A stretch of DNA of 64,000 nucleotides from the NCBI RefSeq assembly GCF_020463795.1, contig NZ_CP080025.1, forward strand, positions 1,987,001 through 2,051,000, given 5' to 3'. The notes under the pieces were generated by a model. It saw only the letters and a program-made list of their open reading frames with translations, had not been told where the DNA came from and searched no databases. The DNA comes from Echinicola marina (lineage in GTDB: Bacteria; Bacteroidota; Bacteroidia; Cytophagales; Cyclobacteriaceae). Shown here piece by piece: positions 53,904-62,149 of the stretch; position 1 is the stretch's first letter; the number at the start of each line of letters is the position of its first letter. Both the position numbers and the translations under genes were made by a program.

Positions 53904-54127
53904 TGCACAGATTTCTCTAATATCTTAATTTTCAAAAAAGGCCTTCTAAGCTCTATCAAATTCATTTTTAATCATTTACAGTTGAACATATCGCCCAAAA
54001 ATAAAGAACAATTAAATCAAATACTCCACTTAGGATAATTTACCAATCCTGAATGCTGGCCAAGATTTTGTAGTATTAGAGCGATTTTTGTGTAGTACAA
54101 ACAATTAATGGCACACCACAAAATTAT

Positions 54128-55009
54128 TTAAAAATTTTGTGGTGTATAGTCGTCTTTTTTAGCGTCATTTAATATATCTGACCAAGGCATTCTACCGAGT
54201 CTAATCCAGTCAATCGCAGCAAATAAATGAGCAAGCCCAATACCATATGACAAGTTATTTCTAATCACAACATCAACACCATATCTTTTTTCTGTAAGCA
54301 TAAAAAGAGTTGATTTGATTTCTTTACCGGTATCGTAAGCTGGACATAACATGTTATGTTGCCCTGCAATAATTAATTCAGGAAAATGAGGATTCATTTC
54401 AAGAGGTATTTTATTTAGTAAGGAATCAATTTCATTTTCATCGGTTAGCCTATTTTTTATATATCCGATATGTCTTGAAATAATGATTCCAAGCACTGGG
54501 TTTCTGTATGTTGGTAACCAATCAATCGGAGTTATTTTTCTATTAGTTTCAGTAAAATAAGGGTCGTTTTGATATAATTCTGTTTTTATTCGTTGTCAAC
54601 ATAATTCTTTAACAGAAGTGCATTGTGCTATGGCCTTTCTTAATACACATTTGTTTGGATCGTCATTAATTAAGATATTATGTTTCGCTTCGATATATGC
54701 GTAAACAGCTTCTATAGGAATTTTTTCCTTTCTGGAATAATCATTTCTATGGACTAATTTTAAGGTTGGAAATCTTTCTTGGTCGTAAATAATAATATCG
54801 TCACCTGCTGTATTTCCTTTACTGTCAACTACAAATCCTCGGCAGATTCCAAATTTTTGGGGAAGAAAACTTCTCAAGATTTCACAAATGGCAATTTCAA
54901 ATTCGTCACCATAATCAAAATTAAATTCGGCTTCGATATCTTCTAATCGTCTAATGAATTTGTCGTTTAAAGTTTTCACATAGTTGCCATATAGAAATGA
55001 TGTTTTCAT
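54128..55009 (-). pseudogene. DUF6602-type gene interrupted by an in-frame TGA
   Basis: One frame of 294 codons is broken by a single TGA at 54596-54598, after SVKELC. The first part (137 aa from ATG 55009) has KFIRRLEDIEAEF, GICRGFVVDSKGN, DDIIIYDQERFP and EAVYAYIEAKH, which resembles DUF6602 (a restriction-endonuclease-like fold by its D-E-x-K-style pattern). The frame continues directly as QRIKTELYQNDPYF and on to residues ending DYTPQNF, with no shift. So a point mutation or a sequencing error splits an otherwise complete gene; a GTG at 54496 could start only a C-terminal fragment. It lies downstream of the XRE gene on the same strand. Confidence 0.75.
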
Positions 55010-55208
55010 GTTAACCTATTTAATTTCTAATTTATTGCTGTTAATGAGGTTTTAAACCCATTGAGCATATTTCTTATATATCCTAATTTCCAAGAAAAAT
55101 CAAATAAATTATTTCAAGGCTATTTATCCAATTACAAAAGCTTACCAAATACATGTAATCATTTACAATCAAACATATCCTCCAAAATTAAATAACTCCC
55201 ACTTCCTA

Positions 55209-55234
55209 AAAAATACCCCATCTAAGGTATTTTT
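55209..55234 (-). terminator. Terminator after the XRE gene
   Basis: AAAAATACC (55209-55217) pairs with GGTATTTTT (55226-55234); read on the minus strand it ends in a run of T. It would limit read-through from the regulator into the DUF6602 gene. Confidence 0.6.
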
Positions 55235-55283
55235 CACCAATCCCCCAAAAACAAAAAACTCCCATCATGGAAGCTTTGTGTAT

Positions 55284-55511
55284 TTATTCAATATCAAAAA
55301 TATCTTTAGGAGGTACTTTTAAAGCTTTGGCTATTGCATAAATGTGGCTGATACTTGTATTTATCTCTCCTCTTTCTATTCTTCCTATTTGACTTAATGT
55401 AAATCCCGTATATTCTACCAAATCTTCCTGGGATATATCTTTCGATTTTCTCAACTCAACAATTTTTTTTCCAACCTTATTAATGAAATCCTGGTCTCGA
55501 AAGTTTTTCAT
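55284..55511 (-). CDS. XRE-family HTH regulator
   Basis: The 75-residue protein is almost all one HTH_3 domain: VGKKIVELRKSKDISQEDLV, then TGFTLSQIGRIERGE (recognition helix) and a C-terminal FDIE tail. The size is that of controller proteins of restriction-modification systems or simple antitoxin-type repressors. It probably regulates itself and the DUF6602 gene downstream; a short palindrome is located 37 bp before its start codon. Confidence 0.88.
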   Translation of the reverse strand: MKNFRDQDFINKVGKKIVELRKSKDISQEDLVEYTGFTLSQIGRIERGEINTSISHIYAIAKALKVPPKDIFDIE

Positions 55512-55547
55512 TGGAGCAAGGTCATAGAAATATTAATTTTTTATTAG

Positions 55548-55559
55548 CGCATATTTGCG
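55548..55559. promoter_or_regulatory. Candidate XRE operator
   Basis: CGCATATTTGCG is a 4-bp inverted repeat with a 4-bp centre, 37-48 bp upstream of the XRE start codon, where an autoregulatory operator is expected. The 15-bp inverted repeat at 55567-55601 is the alternative. Confidence 0.35.
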
Positions 55560-55566
55560 TTATTTG

Positions 55567-55601
55567 TATTTCATTTATAGATTAGCTCTATAAATGAAAT
55601 A
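55567..55601. promoter_or_regulatory. Perfect 15-bp inverted repeat upstream of the XRE gene
   Basis: TATTTCATTTATAGA (55567-55581) is followed after TTAGC by its exact reverse complement (55587-55601). It may be an operator or the end of an element; no T-run makes a terminator role clear. Confidence 0.5.
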
Positions 55602-55655
55602 GTTAATTTATAACTTGCGATACTTAAAATATTTAGGCATCGCACTTTACGTCTT

Positions 55656-55767
55656 GTCACTGAAACCTAGGAAATTTCTCTGAACACAAGGCAATAAGTG
55701 AAATGCTCACGCCATTGGCGTGAGCTCGCTTGTTCGTGTTCAAGGTTCTTCCTAGGTACCAAGTGAC
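55656..55767. repeat. Long imperfect inverted repeat with a perfect central palindrome
   Basis: Arms beginning GTCACT--CCTAGGAA on the left (55656) and TTCCTAGG--AGTGAC on the right (ending 55767) face each other, and the centre GCTCACGCCATTGGCGTGAGC (55705-55725) is a 10-bp palindrome. A non-autonomous mobile element or an integration boundary is possible. It marks the end of the conflict island. Confidence 0.5.
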
Positions 55768-55837
55768 GGATAGGCTGAGTTCACGCCATCTTTTTTGATG
55801 TTGCCTATCAAAGACGTTCCATAAAAATATTAATGCT

Positions 55838-55990
55838 ATGGAACAAAAAACAAATCATTTTTCAGCGTTTGACCCTTGGGTGGAAAAAGTGAAGAGTAAT
55901 GAACAGAAATCCGCTGTTTTTGCCCCTTACCAATCTGGTGTCACCAATTTCGACCTGGGCTTCCGTCGTAAACCTAAAAATCCTATCTAA
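55838..55990 (+). CDS. Possible 50-aa small protein
   Basis: ATG at 55838 opens 50 codons (MEQKTNHFSAFDPWVEKVK, then APYQSGVTNFDLGFRRKPK) to TAA 55990. Composition is coding-like (few rare codons, mixed charge), and a 15-bp hairpin stem follows at 56006-56057. No family is recognised and the frame could be a chance ORF in a repeat-rich spacer. Confidence 0.35.
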   Translation: MEQKTNHFSAFDPWVEKVKSNEQKSAVFAPYQSGVTNFDLGFRRKPKNPI

Positions 55991-56005
55991 TATCATTTGG
56001 GTAGT

Positions 56006-56057
56006 GAAATGGAGTATATAATGGATAGTGTACACCATATTATATATACTCCATTTC
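56006..56057. terminator. Hairpin after the 50-aa ORF
   Basis: GAAATGGAGTATATA near 56006 faces TATATACTCCATTTC ending at 56057, a 15-bp perfect stem with a loop of about 22 nt. No strong T-run follows, so termination is only one possible role. Confidence 0.4.
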
Positions 56058-56322
56058 AAATATTAAAAAGCACCATCAATCCGGTTGCTCGGTATCTATT
56101 TTTAAACCATCAAGATTACTGGTGTCGCTCATTCTAGATACTTGATACTAAAGTCTTGATACTAACATATCGCAATTCGCAGGTTGCATTCGCTACATGG
56201 TTCTCCGGAAGATCATTGGCGTCTGGTAGGGTAGCCTGTCCCGGAGCTTTATTAGCGCTGGGATTTAATCAATTTATTATAAATGTAGAAGTGTTGGAAA
56301 AGACACTAGATGTCAGACTTAC

Positions 56323-56405
56323 TCCCTAAATCCCCCTTAAAGGGGACTTCTCGATCTCGTAAACGAGGTCGGTTCCTCCCCTTTAAGGGGGAGGCTAGGT
56401 GGGGG
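56323..56405. repeat. ~83-bp dispersed inverted-repeat element, copy 1
   Basis: TCCCCCTTAAAGGGGA (56331-56346) and TCCCCTTTAAGGGGGA (56377-56392) are inverted arms inside a longer conserved frame (CCCTAAAT... and ...GGCTAGGTGGGG). The same element occurs at 61961-62042 in the opposite orientation. Such elements are scattered between genes in Cyclobacteriaceae-type genomes. Confidence 0.75.
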
Positions 56406-56594
56406 TATTTATGGCTTCGCTAGGTGAGATTGCTTCTTCCCTCTGGTCATCGCCTGCCTGCAGCAGGCAGGCAATGACGGGTTTGAGGGCGTTATCGCCT
56501 CCGTAACCAAGTCTTTTATCTAGCGTCTTGTGTCTAACATCTAAAAAGACGCTAGACCAAGCATTCCAATATTTCTACAAAGACCTTTATAACT

Positions 56595-58208
56595 ATGAAA
56601 GCGTTAACGAAAAACAGCTTACTGGCATTGCTATGCCTTTTTGGAAGCAATACATTCAGTCAAGTTGCTACACCTCCTGCCATCATGGGATTGGATACTG
56701 CTCCGGCTCCGGTGCTGGTGTACGGGGAGATCAGCAGCAGGACACCCTCGGACACGGTAATCCTGACCTTTTGGAACCATTATCTCAACCGTTTCACCAA
56801 AATGCCTGCCCCGCTCAAGATTGGTGCTAACCCTAAATGGGGAACGGTTTATGCGGGTACTGCCCGAAAGCAGACCTTTACCATAAAGGTTCCCGCATTT
56901 TCGGATTACGGCTACTTTAGTCTGGGGGATGGTGACCAGACGTTCTTGGACCGGTACCTGGTACGCGCCGGGGACAGCATCAAGGTCAGCATAGATTCAA
57001 GAAACAGAATATTGGTCTTTGCAGGCCCTTCGGCTGATTTCTATCAGTGCCAGCGGGACCTGGAGTTGGCTCGGGCCCATTCTTCCTTTAACCAGAAGGT
57101 GCCTCTCCATGTCCCGGACAGGAAGGCCGTTTTGGAGGATGAAGGGAAGCGAAGGGCCTTTAGCGAAAGCAATAATGGCCTGGGCAGGGGAGTTAGCATA
57201 ATCGAAAATGGGCGGGACCAGCTCCAGGACCTGATATCCCAATATGAATCACTATCAGCTCCTGATCGCCAGTCAGAGGTGCTCCGTAGATACAGGGATA
57301 AAGTTGACCCCTTTGCCCTTCAAATCCTTGAAGCGAACAGCATCGGGACTAGGCGGGCGGTATGGCTCAGGGGCGTGCACAAATACCTCTGGGCGGCTGT
57401 CCGGAAACTGGATGACAAGGCATTGGAGGAGGAAGTCCGCCAGCTATATGACGATTGGATAAGGGATCTTCCAGAGGAAGAATTTTCCCTTGCTGTGATG
57501 ACAAATGCTTTGGGCTATATGGATTACCTGTTCGAAAAGAACAGGGCCAGGATGAAGTTCATGGGCATGGACTTTATAACGGCGATAGGTGAGCGCTATG
57601 CTCCCGGGATAAGGGATATCCTATTGACCAAATACCTTACTTCTGATTTTCAAAGACTGGACCCGTCAGACAGGCAACGGTTTTTGGCAGAGGCTATCCA
57701 TCATACGACCACCCCTTGGGTGATGGAGCTTTTTAATAAGTATGTCGGTATAAATACTGAAAAGAGCACTTTGCCCGACTTTTCCCTTTTGGACACCAAT
57801 GGAGGGGAAGTACCCTTGGACAAGCTCAAAGGAAAGGTAAGCCTGATCGATTTTTGGTACACCGGCTGTAAGGCCTGCATAGGTTTTTATAAGAATACCC
57901 TTCGCCCCTTGGAGGATCATTTCTCTGATAAGCAGGACTTCCAGATCGTTTCCATTTCCGCTGATCCTAGCACGCAGAGGTGGCTAAAGAGCATCAGTTC
58001 CGGTAATTACACCAACCCAAAAGGGACCAACCTGACCACAAAGGGATTTGACCATCCTTTGCTGAAATACTTCAATATCTATGGTTTTCCCTATCAGGTG
58101 CTTTTAGACCAAAAGGGAAGGGTGATCCAGACCGGAGGGCTCCAGAAAAGCGCTAATGAGCTTATCCCCTTACTGGAAGACATATTGAAGCAAAACACCG
58201 ATCATTGA
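56595..58208 (+). CDS. TlpA-like periplasmic thioredoxin-domain protein
   Basis: The 537-residue protein has a Sec signal (1-22), a long N-terminal region (about 40-370; beta-rich DUF4369-like start and then helices) and a C-terminal thioredoxin domain (about 395-530: LPDFSLLDTNGGEVPL, active site WYTGCKAC with Cys425 and Cys428, YGFPYQVLLDQKGRVI with the cis-Pro). It should act as a thiol-disulfide oxidoreductase in the periplasm. It precedes susC by 20 bp, so it is probably the first gene of this second Sus operon; such TlpA-SusCD operons are common in Bacteroidota, often linked to peptide or metal uptake and not glycans. Confidence 0.85.
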   Translation: MKALTKNSLLALLCLFGSNTFSQVATPPAIMGLDTAPAPVLVYGEISSRTPSDTVILTFWNHYLNRFTKMPAPLKIGANPKWGTVYAGTARKQTFTIKVPAFSDYGYFSLGDGDQTFLDRYLVRAGDSIKVSIDSRNRILVFAGPSADFYQCQRDLELARAHSSFNQKVPLHVPDRKAVLEDEGKRRAFSESNNGLGRGVSIIENGRDQLQDLISQYESLSAPDRQSEVLRRYRDKVDPFALQILEANSIGTRRAVWLRGVHKYLWAAVRKLDDKALEEEVRQLYDDWIRDLPEEEFSLAVMTNALGYMDYLFEKNRARMKFMGMDFITAIGERYAPGIRDILLTKYLTSDFQRLDPSDRQRFLAEAIHHTTTPWVMELFNKYVGINTEKSTLPDFSLLDTNGGEVPLDKLKGKVSLIDFWYTGCKACIGFYKNTLRPLEDHFSDKQDFQIVSISADPSTQRWLKSISSGNYTNPKGTNLTTKGFDHPLLKYFNIYGFPYQVLLDQKGRVIQTGGLQKSANELIPLLEDILKQNTDH

Positions 58209-58228
58209 ACATTTTAAAACCCTGACAC

Positions 58229-61200
58229 ATGAAACGAATTATACCCTTTTTACTTTATGCCTGCCTGCTTCCCATACAGATGATGGGACAGACGGATGGG
58301 GATACACTAAGGTACCGCCTGGAAGGGCGGGTTTTTACAGTAGAAAATGAGCCCATGCCCGGTGCCACAGTAAGCATGGAAGGTTCCTCCCAAGGCACCG
58401 TTACCGGTGAGGACGGAGGCTTTCAGCTGGCCTTAAAGCCGGGGCAGTATACCATCACCGTACATTTTCTGGGCTTCCAAAAGGTAAGCAGGAAAATTAC
58501 CGTTCCTTCGGATTCCCCTATTACCATCACCATGCGGGAGGATGGCTTGGACCTGGAGCAGGTAGAGGTACTATCCACGGGGTACCAGAAGGTTCCACGG
58601 GAGCGGGCCACCGGATCTTTCAGCTATCTGGATGAAAAGCTGCTCTTGCGCAATCCGGGGATGACGCTATTGGACAGGATGGAGGACATCACCTCAGGGC
58701 TCATCTATAACCGGACCGGTCCCCCGGAAGACCGGATCAGCATCAGGGGTAGAAGTACCTTGTTCGCCAATGCTACGCCTTTGATCATTATCGATAATTT
58801 CCCATATGATGGGCCCTTAGAGAATATCAACCCAAATGACGTGGCCAGTATCACTGTCCTTAAAGATGCCGCAGCCGCTTCCATCTGGGGTGCCCGGGCA
58901 GGAAACGGGGTCATCGTCATCACCACCAAAAGAGGCAGCTTTGACCAAGGTATGCAGGTAGGCTTTACGGCCAATATGGAAATTGGCGAAAAAAGAGACC
59001 TTCATTATATCCCCCAAATGGACATGGGAGATTTTATAGAAACCGAACGTATGCTCTTCGATCAGGGCTATTACCAGAGTGCCGAGACTTCCAGAAACAA
59101 GACGATGTTGTCCCCGGTGGTGGAGACACTGATCGCCATGAGGGATGGGATGATGAGCAATCAGGAGGGGGAAGACAGGATCGCGGCTTTTAAACAAAAT
59201 GATATCAGGAATGACCTCGAAAGGTTCTATTACAAGAACACCTTTCGGCAGCAGTATGCACTCAATGTCTCGGGGGGAAGCAGTCGCCATAGGTATGTGG
59301 TTAGTGGAGGTTATGATCAGGCCTTTGGTCAGGTAATCGGGGACATGCAGAATAGATATACCTTTAACCTCACGCACCAGTGGAAGGCCATGGATGATAA
59401 TCTTAAGCTTAACGCGAGCCTGTATTATGTGGGGACCTCAGAGAGCTCGGACACATCTCTTCCTGATCCCTATCCCTATGAATCCTTGGTGGATAGTAAT
59501 GACCGCCCACAGCGGATATATGCAGGTTTCAGTGATCGCTTTATCCGGAGTATCGAAGGCAGTGGATTATTGGATTGGACCTATACACCTCTTGAAGAAA
59601 TCGGTCTGGACAGGAAGCAGTCCAGTGACCGTGATCTAAGGGCAAACCTCTCCATGGAATACGACCTCTCACCAAGCCTGTCACTTAGTACAAGTTACCA
59701 GTACTGGCAGGCCAATGGGGAAAGTAGTGACTTCAGTCCCCAAAAACTGTTTTCCACCCGTAACCTGATCAACCAGTTTACACAGGTAGAAGAAGATGTA
59801 TTATTGTACCGAGCCATCCCCGATGGGGGGATTCTTGACCGCTCCTTTGTGACATCCAATAGTCATAATGTCCGGTTCCAGGCGGATTACCACCATAAGT
59901 GGGCCGGCCGGAACGAGCTGTCGGCGATAGCAGGTTATGAGCTCAAGGATTACAGGACAGCAGGGACTTCCACGCGCTTTTATGGGTATGATGATGTGCT
60001 CGGTATCAGCGTACCTGTGGATTATATAACACGGTTTACCAGATTCCATAACAACCGCTCTGCTTCCATTCCCAATAGCGACGGACATTTTGAAAGAAAT
60101 GACCATTACCTCAGCGCGTTTTTCAACAGTGCCTATACTTATAAAGGGAAATATATTCTATCAGCAAGTGTAAGGCGTGATGCTTCCAACCTTTTTGGGG
60201 TCGATACCAATCAAAAGTGGGTCCCATTATGGTCCCTTGGAGGAAGCTGGCTGATCAGCGAGGAGGAATTTTTCCATAGTGGATTCCTGCCTTTCCTCAG
60301 GTTAAGAAGTACCTTCGGCTATAATGGTAATATGGACCGCTCGGTCTCCGCACGAACAACCGCTTTTTATACAGTAGGTGGAGTAAGGGCAATTATCCCA
60401 GGAAACCCTTATGGGGTGATCGTCAATCCGCCCAACCCCGAACTGCGCTGGGAAAAGATAGCGGTCTGGAATTTGGGACTGGATTTCGAGACAAAAAACA
60501 ATATACTCTCGGGAAGCTTGGAGTTTTATAAAAAATCCGGAAAGGATCTGATTGGGGACACGGCCATTCCCTCATCCACAGGCTGGATAGATTTCAGGGG
60601 CAATTATGCCGGCACCACCACTTCCGGGGTAGATTTTATTTTGAATTCAAAAAATCTTGGCAAGAAGTTGCAGTGGGATACCCAATTGCTGTTCAGTGCC
60701 CTGAAAGAGAAGGTAACGGATTATACGGCAAGGGCTTCTGTCCGATCCTACATGCTGAATGGGGCAGGAAGTGTTTATCCCTTGGAAGGCCGCCCCTTGT
60801 TTGCGCTTTATAGTTATCCCTGGGCAGGCCTGGACCCAGATACGGGAGAGCCCATGGGCTATCTGGACGGTGAGGAAAGTAAGGATTATAATGCCATAAT
60901 CGACAATACCACCGCAGAGAACATTCATTATAATGGTCCCGCTCGCCCTACGGTATTTGGGGGGCTGAGGAACACCTTTTCTTATGGAGGCTTTTCATTA
61001 TCGGTTAACATAAGCTACAGATTGGGCTATTATTATAGGCGCTCATCAGTAAGCTACTATAATTTACTTTCGGGACAGATCACGCATGGGGATTATGACC
61101 GGAGGTGGCTGAGGCCTGGAGATGAATCCATGACCCAGATCCCTTCCATGCCCGATTCCAGGGATGCGAACAGAAGGACCTTCTACCAGTTTTCTGATAT

Positions 61201-61426
61201 TCTGGTCGAGAAAGGAGATCATATCAGACTAAAGGATGTCAGGCTAGGATATCGATTTGTCCAGGATAAACAAAACTTCCTGCCCTTCAACAATGCCGAG
61301 CTGTTCATATATGCTAATAACCTTGGCATCATCTGGAAAGCTGCCAAAGAAGATCCCATGGATCCCGATTTCAGAACAGCAAAACCATTAAGGAGCATGG
61401 CTTTGGGTATAAAAATAGATTTCTAA
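58229..61426 (+). CDS. SusC/RagA TonB-dependent transporter without STN domain
   Basis: The 1065-residue protein has a Sec signal (1-21), a CarboxypepD-regulatory-like domain (about 30-105: LEGRVFTVENEPMPGATV), a TonB-box-like VEVLSTGYQKV, a plug domain (about 130-235, AGNGVIVITTKRGS) and a C-terminal barrel ending in IDF. It lacks the STN domain, so it is not expected to signal to an anti-sigma factor; none is near. Codon use is GC-richer than in the first SusC, with many CGG and GGG codons, so this operon may have a different origin. The substrate is unknown. Confidence 0.95.
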   Translation: MKRIIPFLLYACLLPIQMMGQTDGDTLRYRLEGRVFTVENEPMPGATVSMEGSSQGTVTGEDGGFQLALKPGQYTITVHFLGFQKVSRKITVPSDSPITITMREDGLDLEQVEVLSTGYQKVPRERATGSFSYLDEKLLLRNPGMTLLDRMEDITSGLIYNRTGPPEDRISIRGRSTLFANATPLIIIDNFPYDGPLENINPNDVASITVLKDAAAASIWGARAGNGVIVITTKRGSFDQGMQVGFTANMEIGEKRDLHYIPQMDMGDFIETERMLFDQGYYQSAETSRNKTMLSPVVETLIAMRDGMMSNQEGEDRIAAFKQNDIRNDLERFYYKNTFRQQYALNVSGGSSRHRYVVSGGYDQAFGQVIGDMQNRYTFNLTHQWKAMDDNLKLNASLYYVGTSESSDTSLPDPYPYESLVDSNDRPQRIYAGFSDRFIRSIEGSGLLDWTYTPLEEIGLDRKQSSDRDLRANLSMEYDLSPSLSLSTSYQYWQANGESSDFSPQKLFSTRNLINQFTQVEEDVLLYRAIPDGGILDRSFVTSNSHNVRFQADYHHKWAGRNELSAIAGYELKDYRTAGTSTRFYGYDDVLGISVPVDYITRFTRFHNNRSASIPNSDGHFERNDHYLSAFFNSAYTYKGKYILSASVRRDASNLFGVDTNQKWVPLWSLGGSWLISEEEFFHSGFLPFLRLRSTFGYNGNMDRSVSARTTAFYTVGGVRAIIPGNPYGVIVNPPNPELRWEKIAVWNLGLDFETKNNILSGSLEFYKKSGKDLIGDTAIPSSTGWIDFRGNYAGTTTSGVDFILNSKNLGKKLQWDTQLLFSALKEKVTDYTARASVRSYMLNGAGSVYPLEGRPLFALYSYPWAGLDPDTGEPMGYLDGEESKDYNAIIDNTTAENIHYNGPARPTVFGGLRNTFSYGGFSLSVNISYRLGYYYRRSSVSYYNLLSGQITHGDYDRRWLRPGDESMTQIPSMPDSRDANRRTFYQFSDILVEKGDHIRLKDVRLGYRFVQDKQNFLPFNNAELFIYANNLGIIWKAAKEDPMDPDFRTAKPLRSMALGIKIDF

Positions 61427-62149
61427 CACATTAAAGACATAGCTCCGTCCGCCGTATTTCATGTTTAATTCTAACCGGATTGATTATTAAAGGCGAATCT
61501 TGGTGGGCGGGGCTTGTTTTATCTAAGAATTAAGATGATAGTAGAAAGAATTATAGAGAAAAGAATAAGGAGTAAAGAGGAAGGAGGAAAGAGGAAAGAC
61601 TTGATTTCGGAGGCGAGTACACGTGCTGTTCCAAGTCCACAATTCGATGTCATTCTGAACGCAGTGAAGAATCTAAAAAACAATGAATGGTATTAAAGAA
61701 ATAGGATTGCCACAGTCTCCGCCACGCCTGCCTGGCGTCAGACAGGGCAGATCCTTCGCAATGACGGAGACGATATGATCTCGCTGCCGTAATCTAGTCT
61801 CAAGTCTCACGACTCAATACTCAATACTATCAACGAGTCCCTTACCGCGTACTTTCTTCATATGTGATCATACATCATCTTAATAAACAGCGGGACATGT
61901 TTCCATACGGGAAACGGGGACTTCTTTTTAGAAGAAAGAGTAAAGAAGAAAGAATTTACCTCCTCCTAACCTCCCACTGAAGGGGGAAGAACCGATTTTG
62001 GTTACGATACCAAGAAGTCCCCCTCAAGGGGGATTTAGGGGGTAATTAATTGACACGGAAACCATAATAGCAATGACGGATACGATACGGCCTTACTACC
62101 GAAAATAATTCTCATGTCTAATACCTCAAATCTAAAGTCTAATTAAAAA
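61427..62149. other. Repeat-filled gap between susC and susD
   Basis: The 723-bp spacer holds dispersed intergenic elements and no convincing gene: a purine-rich AAAGAGGAAGGAGGAAAG stretch (about 61540-61600) like the one in the 39.8-kb tandem repeat; an ATTCTGAACGCAGTGAAGAA and GCAATGACGGAG-type element (about 61640-61770); and the ~83-bp inverted-repeat element at 61961-62042. It is a large interruption inside a susC-susD pair, which are normally adjacent, so susD may have its own promoter. Confidence 0.7.
61961..62042. repeat. ~83-bp dispersed inverted-repeat element, copy 2 (inverted)
   Basis: CCTCCTAACCTCCCACTGAA... on the left and ...CCCCCTCAAGGGGGATTTAGG on the right match the reverse complement of the element at 56323-56405 nearly throughout, including the central AAGAACCGA and CAAGAAGTCCCC blocks. 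Confidence 0.75.

Noticed and set aside
55862-56059. 65-codon minus-strand frame in the spacer
   Set aside because: Its sequence is generated by the AT-rich inverted repeat; antisense to a better 50-codon frame.
56528-56830. 100-codon frame overlapping the start of the tlpA gene
   Set aside because: Overlaps a well supported gene in another frame and shows a Cys/His/Gly-rich composition typical of a shadow frame.
61514-61696. 60-codon frame after susC
   Set aside because: Made of the purine-rich dispersed repeat (Lys/Arg/Glu runs), without a start context or homology.
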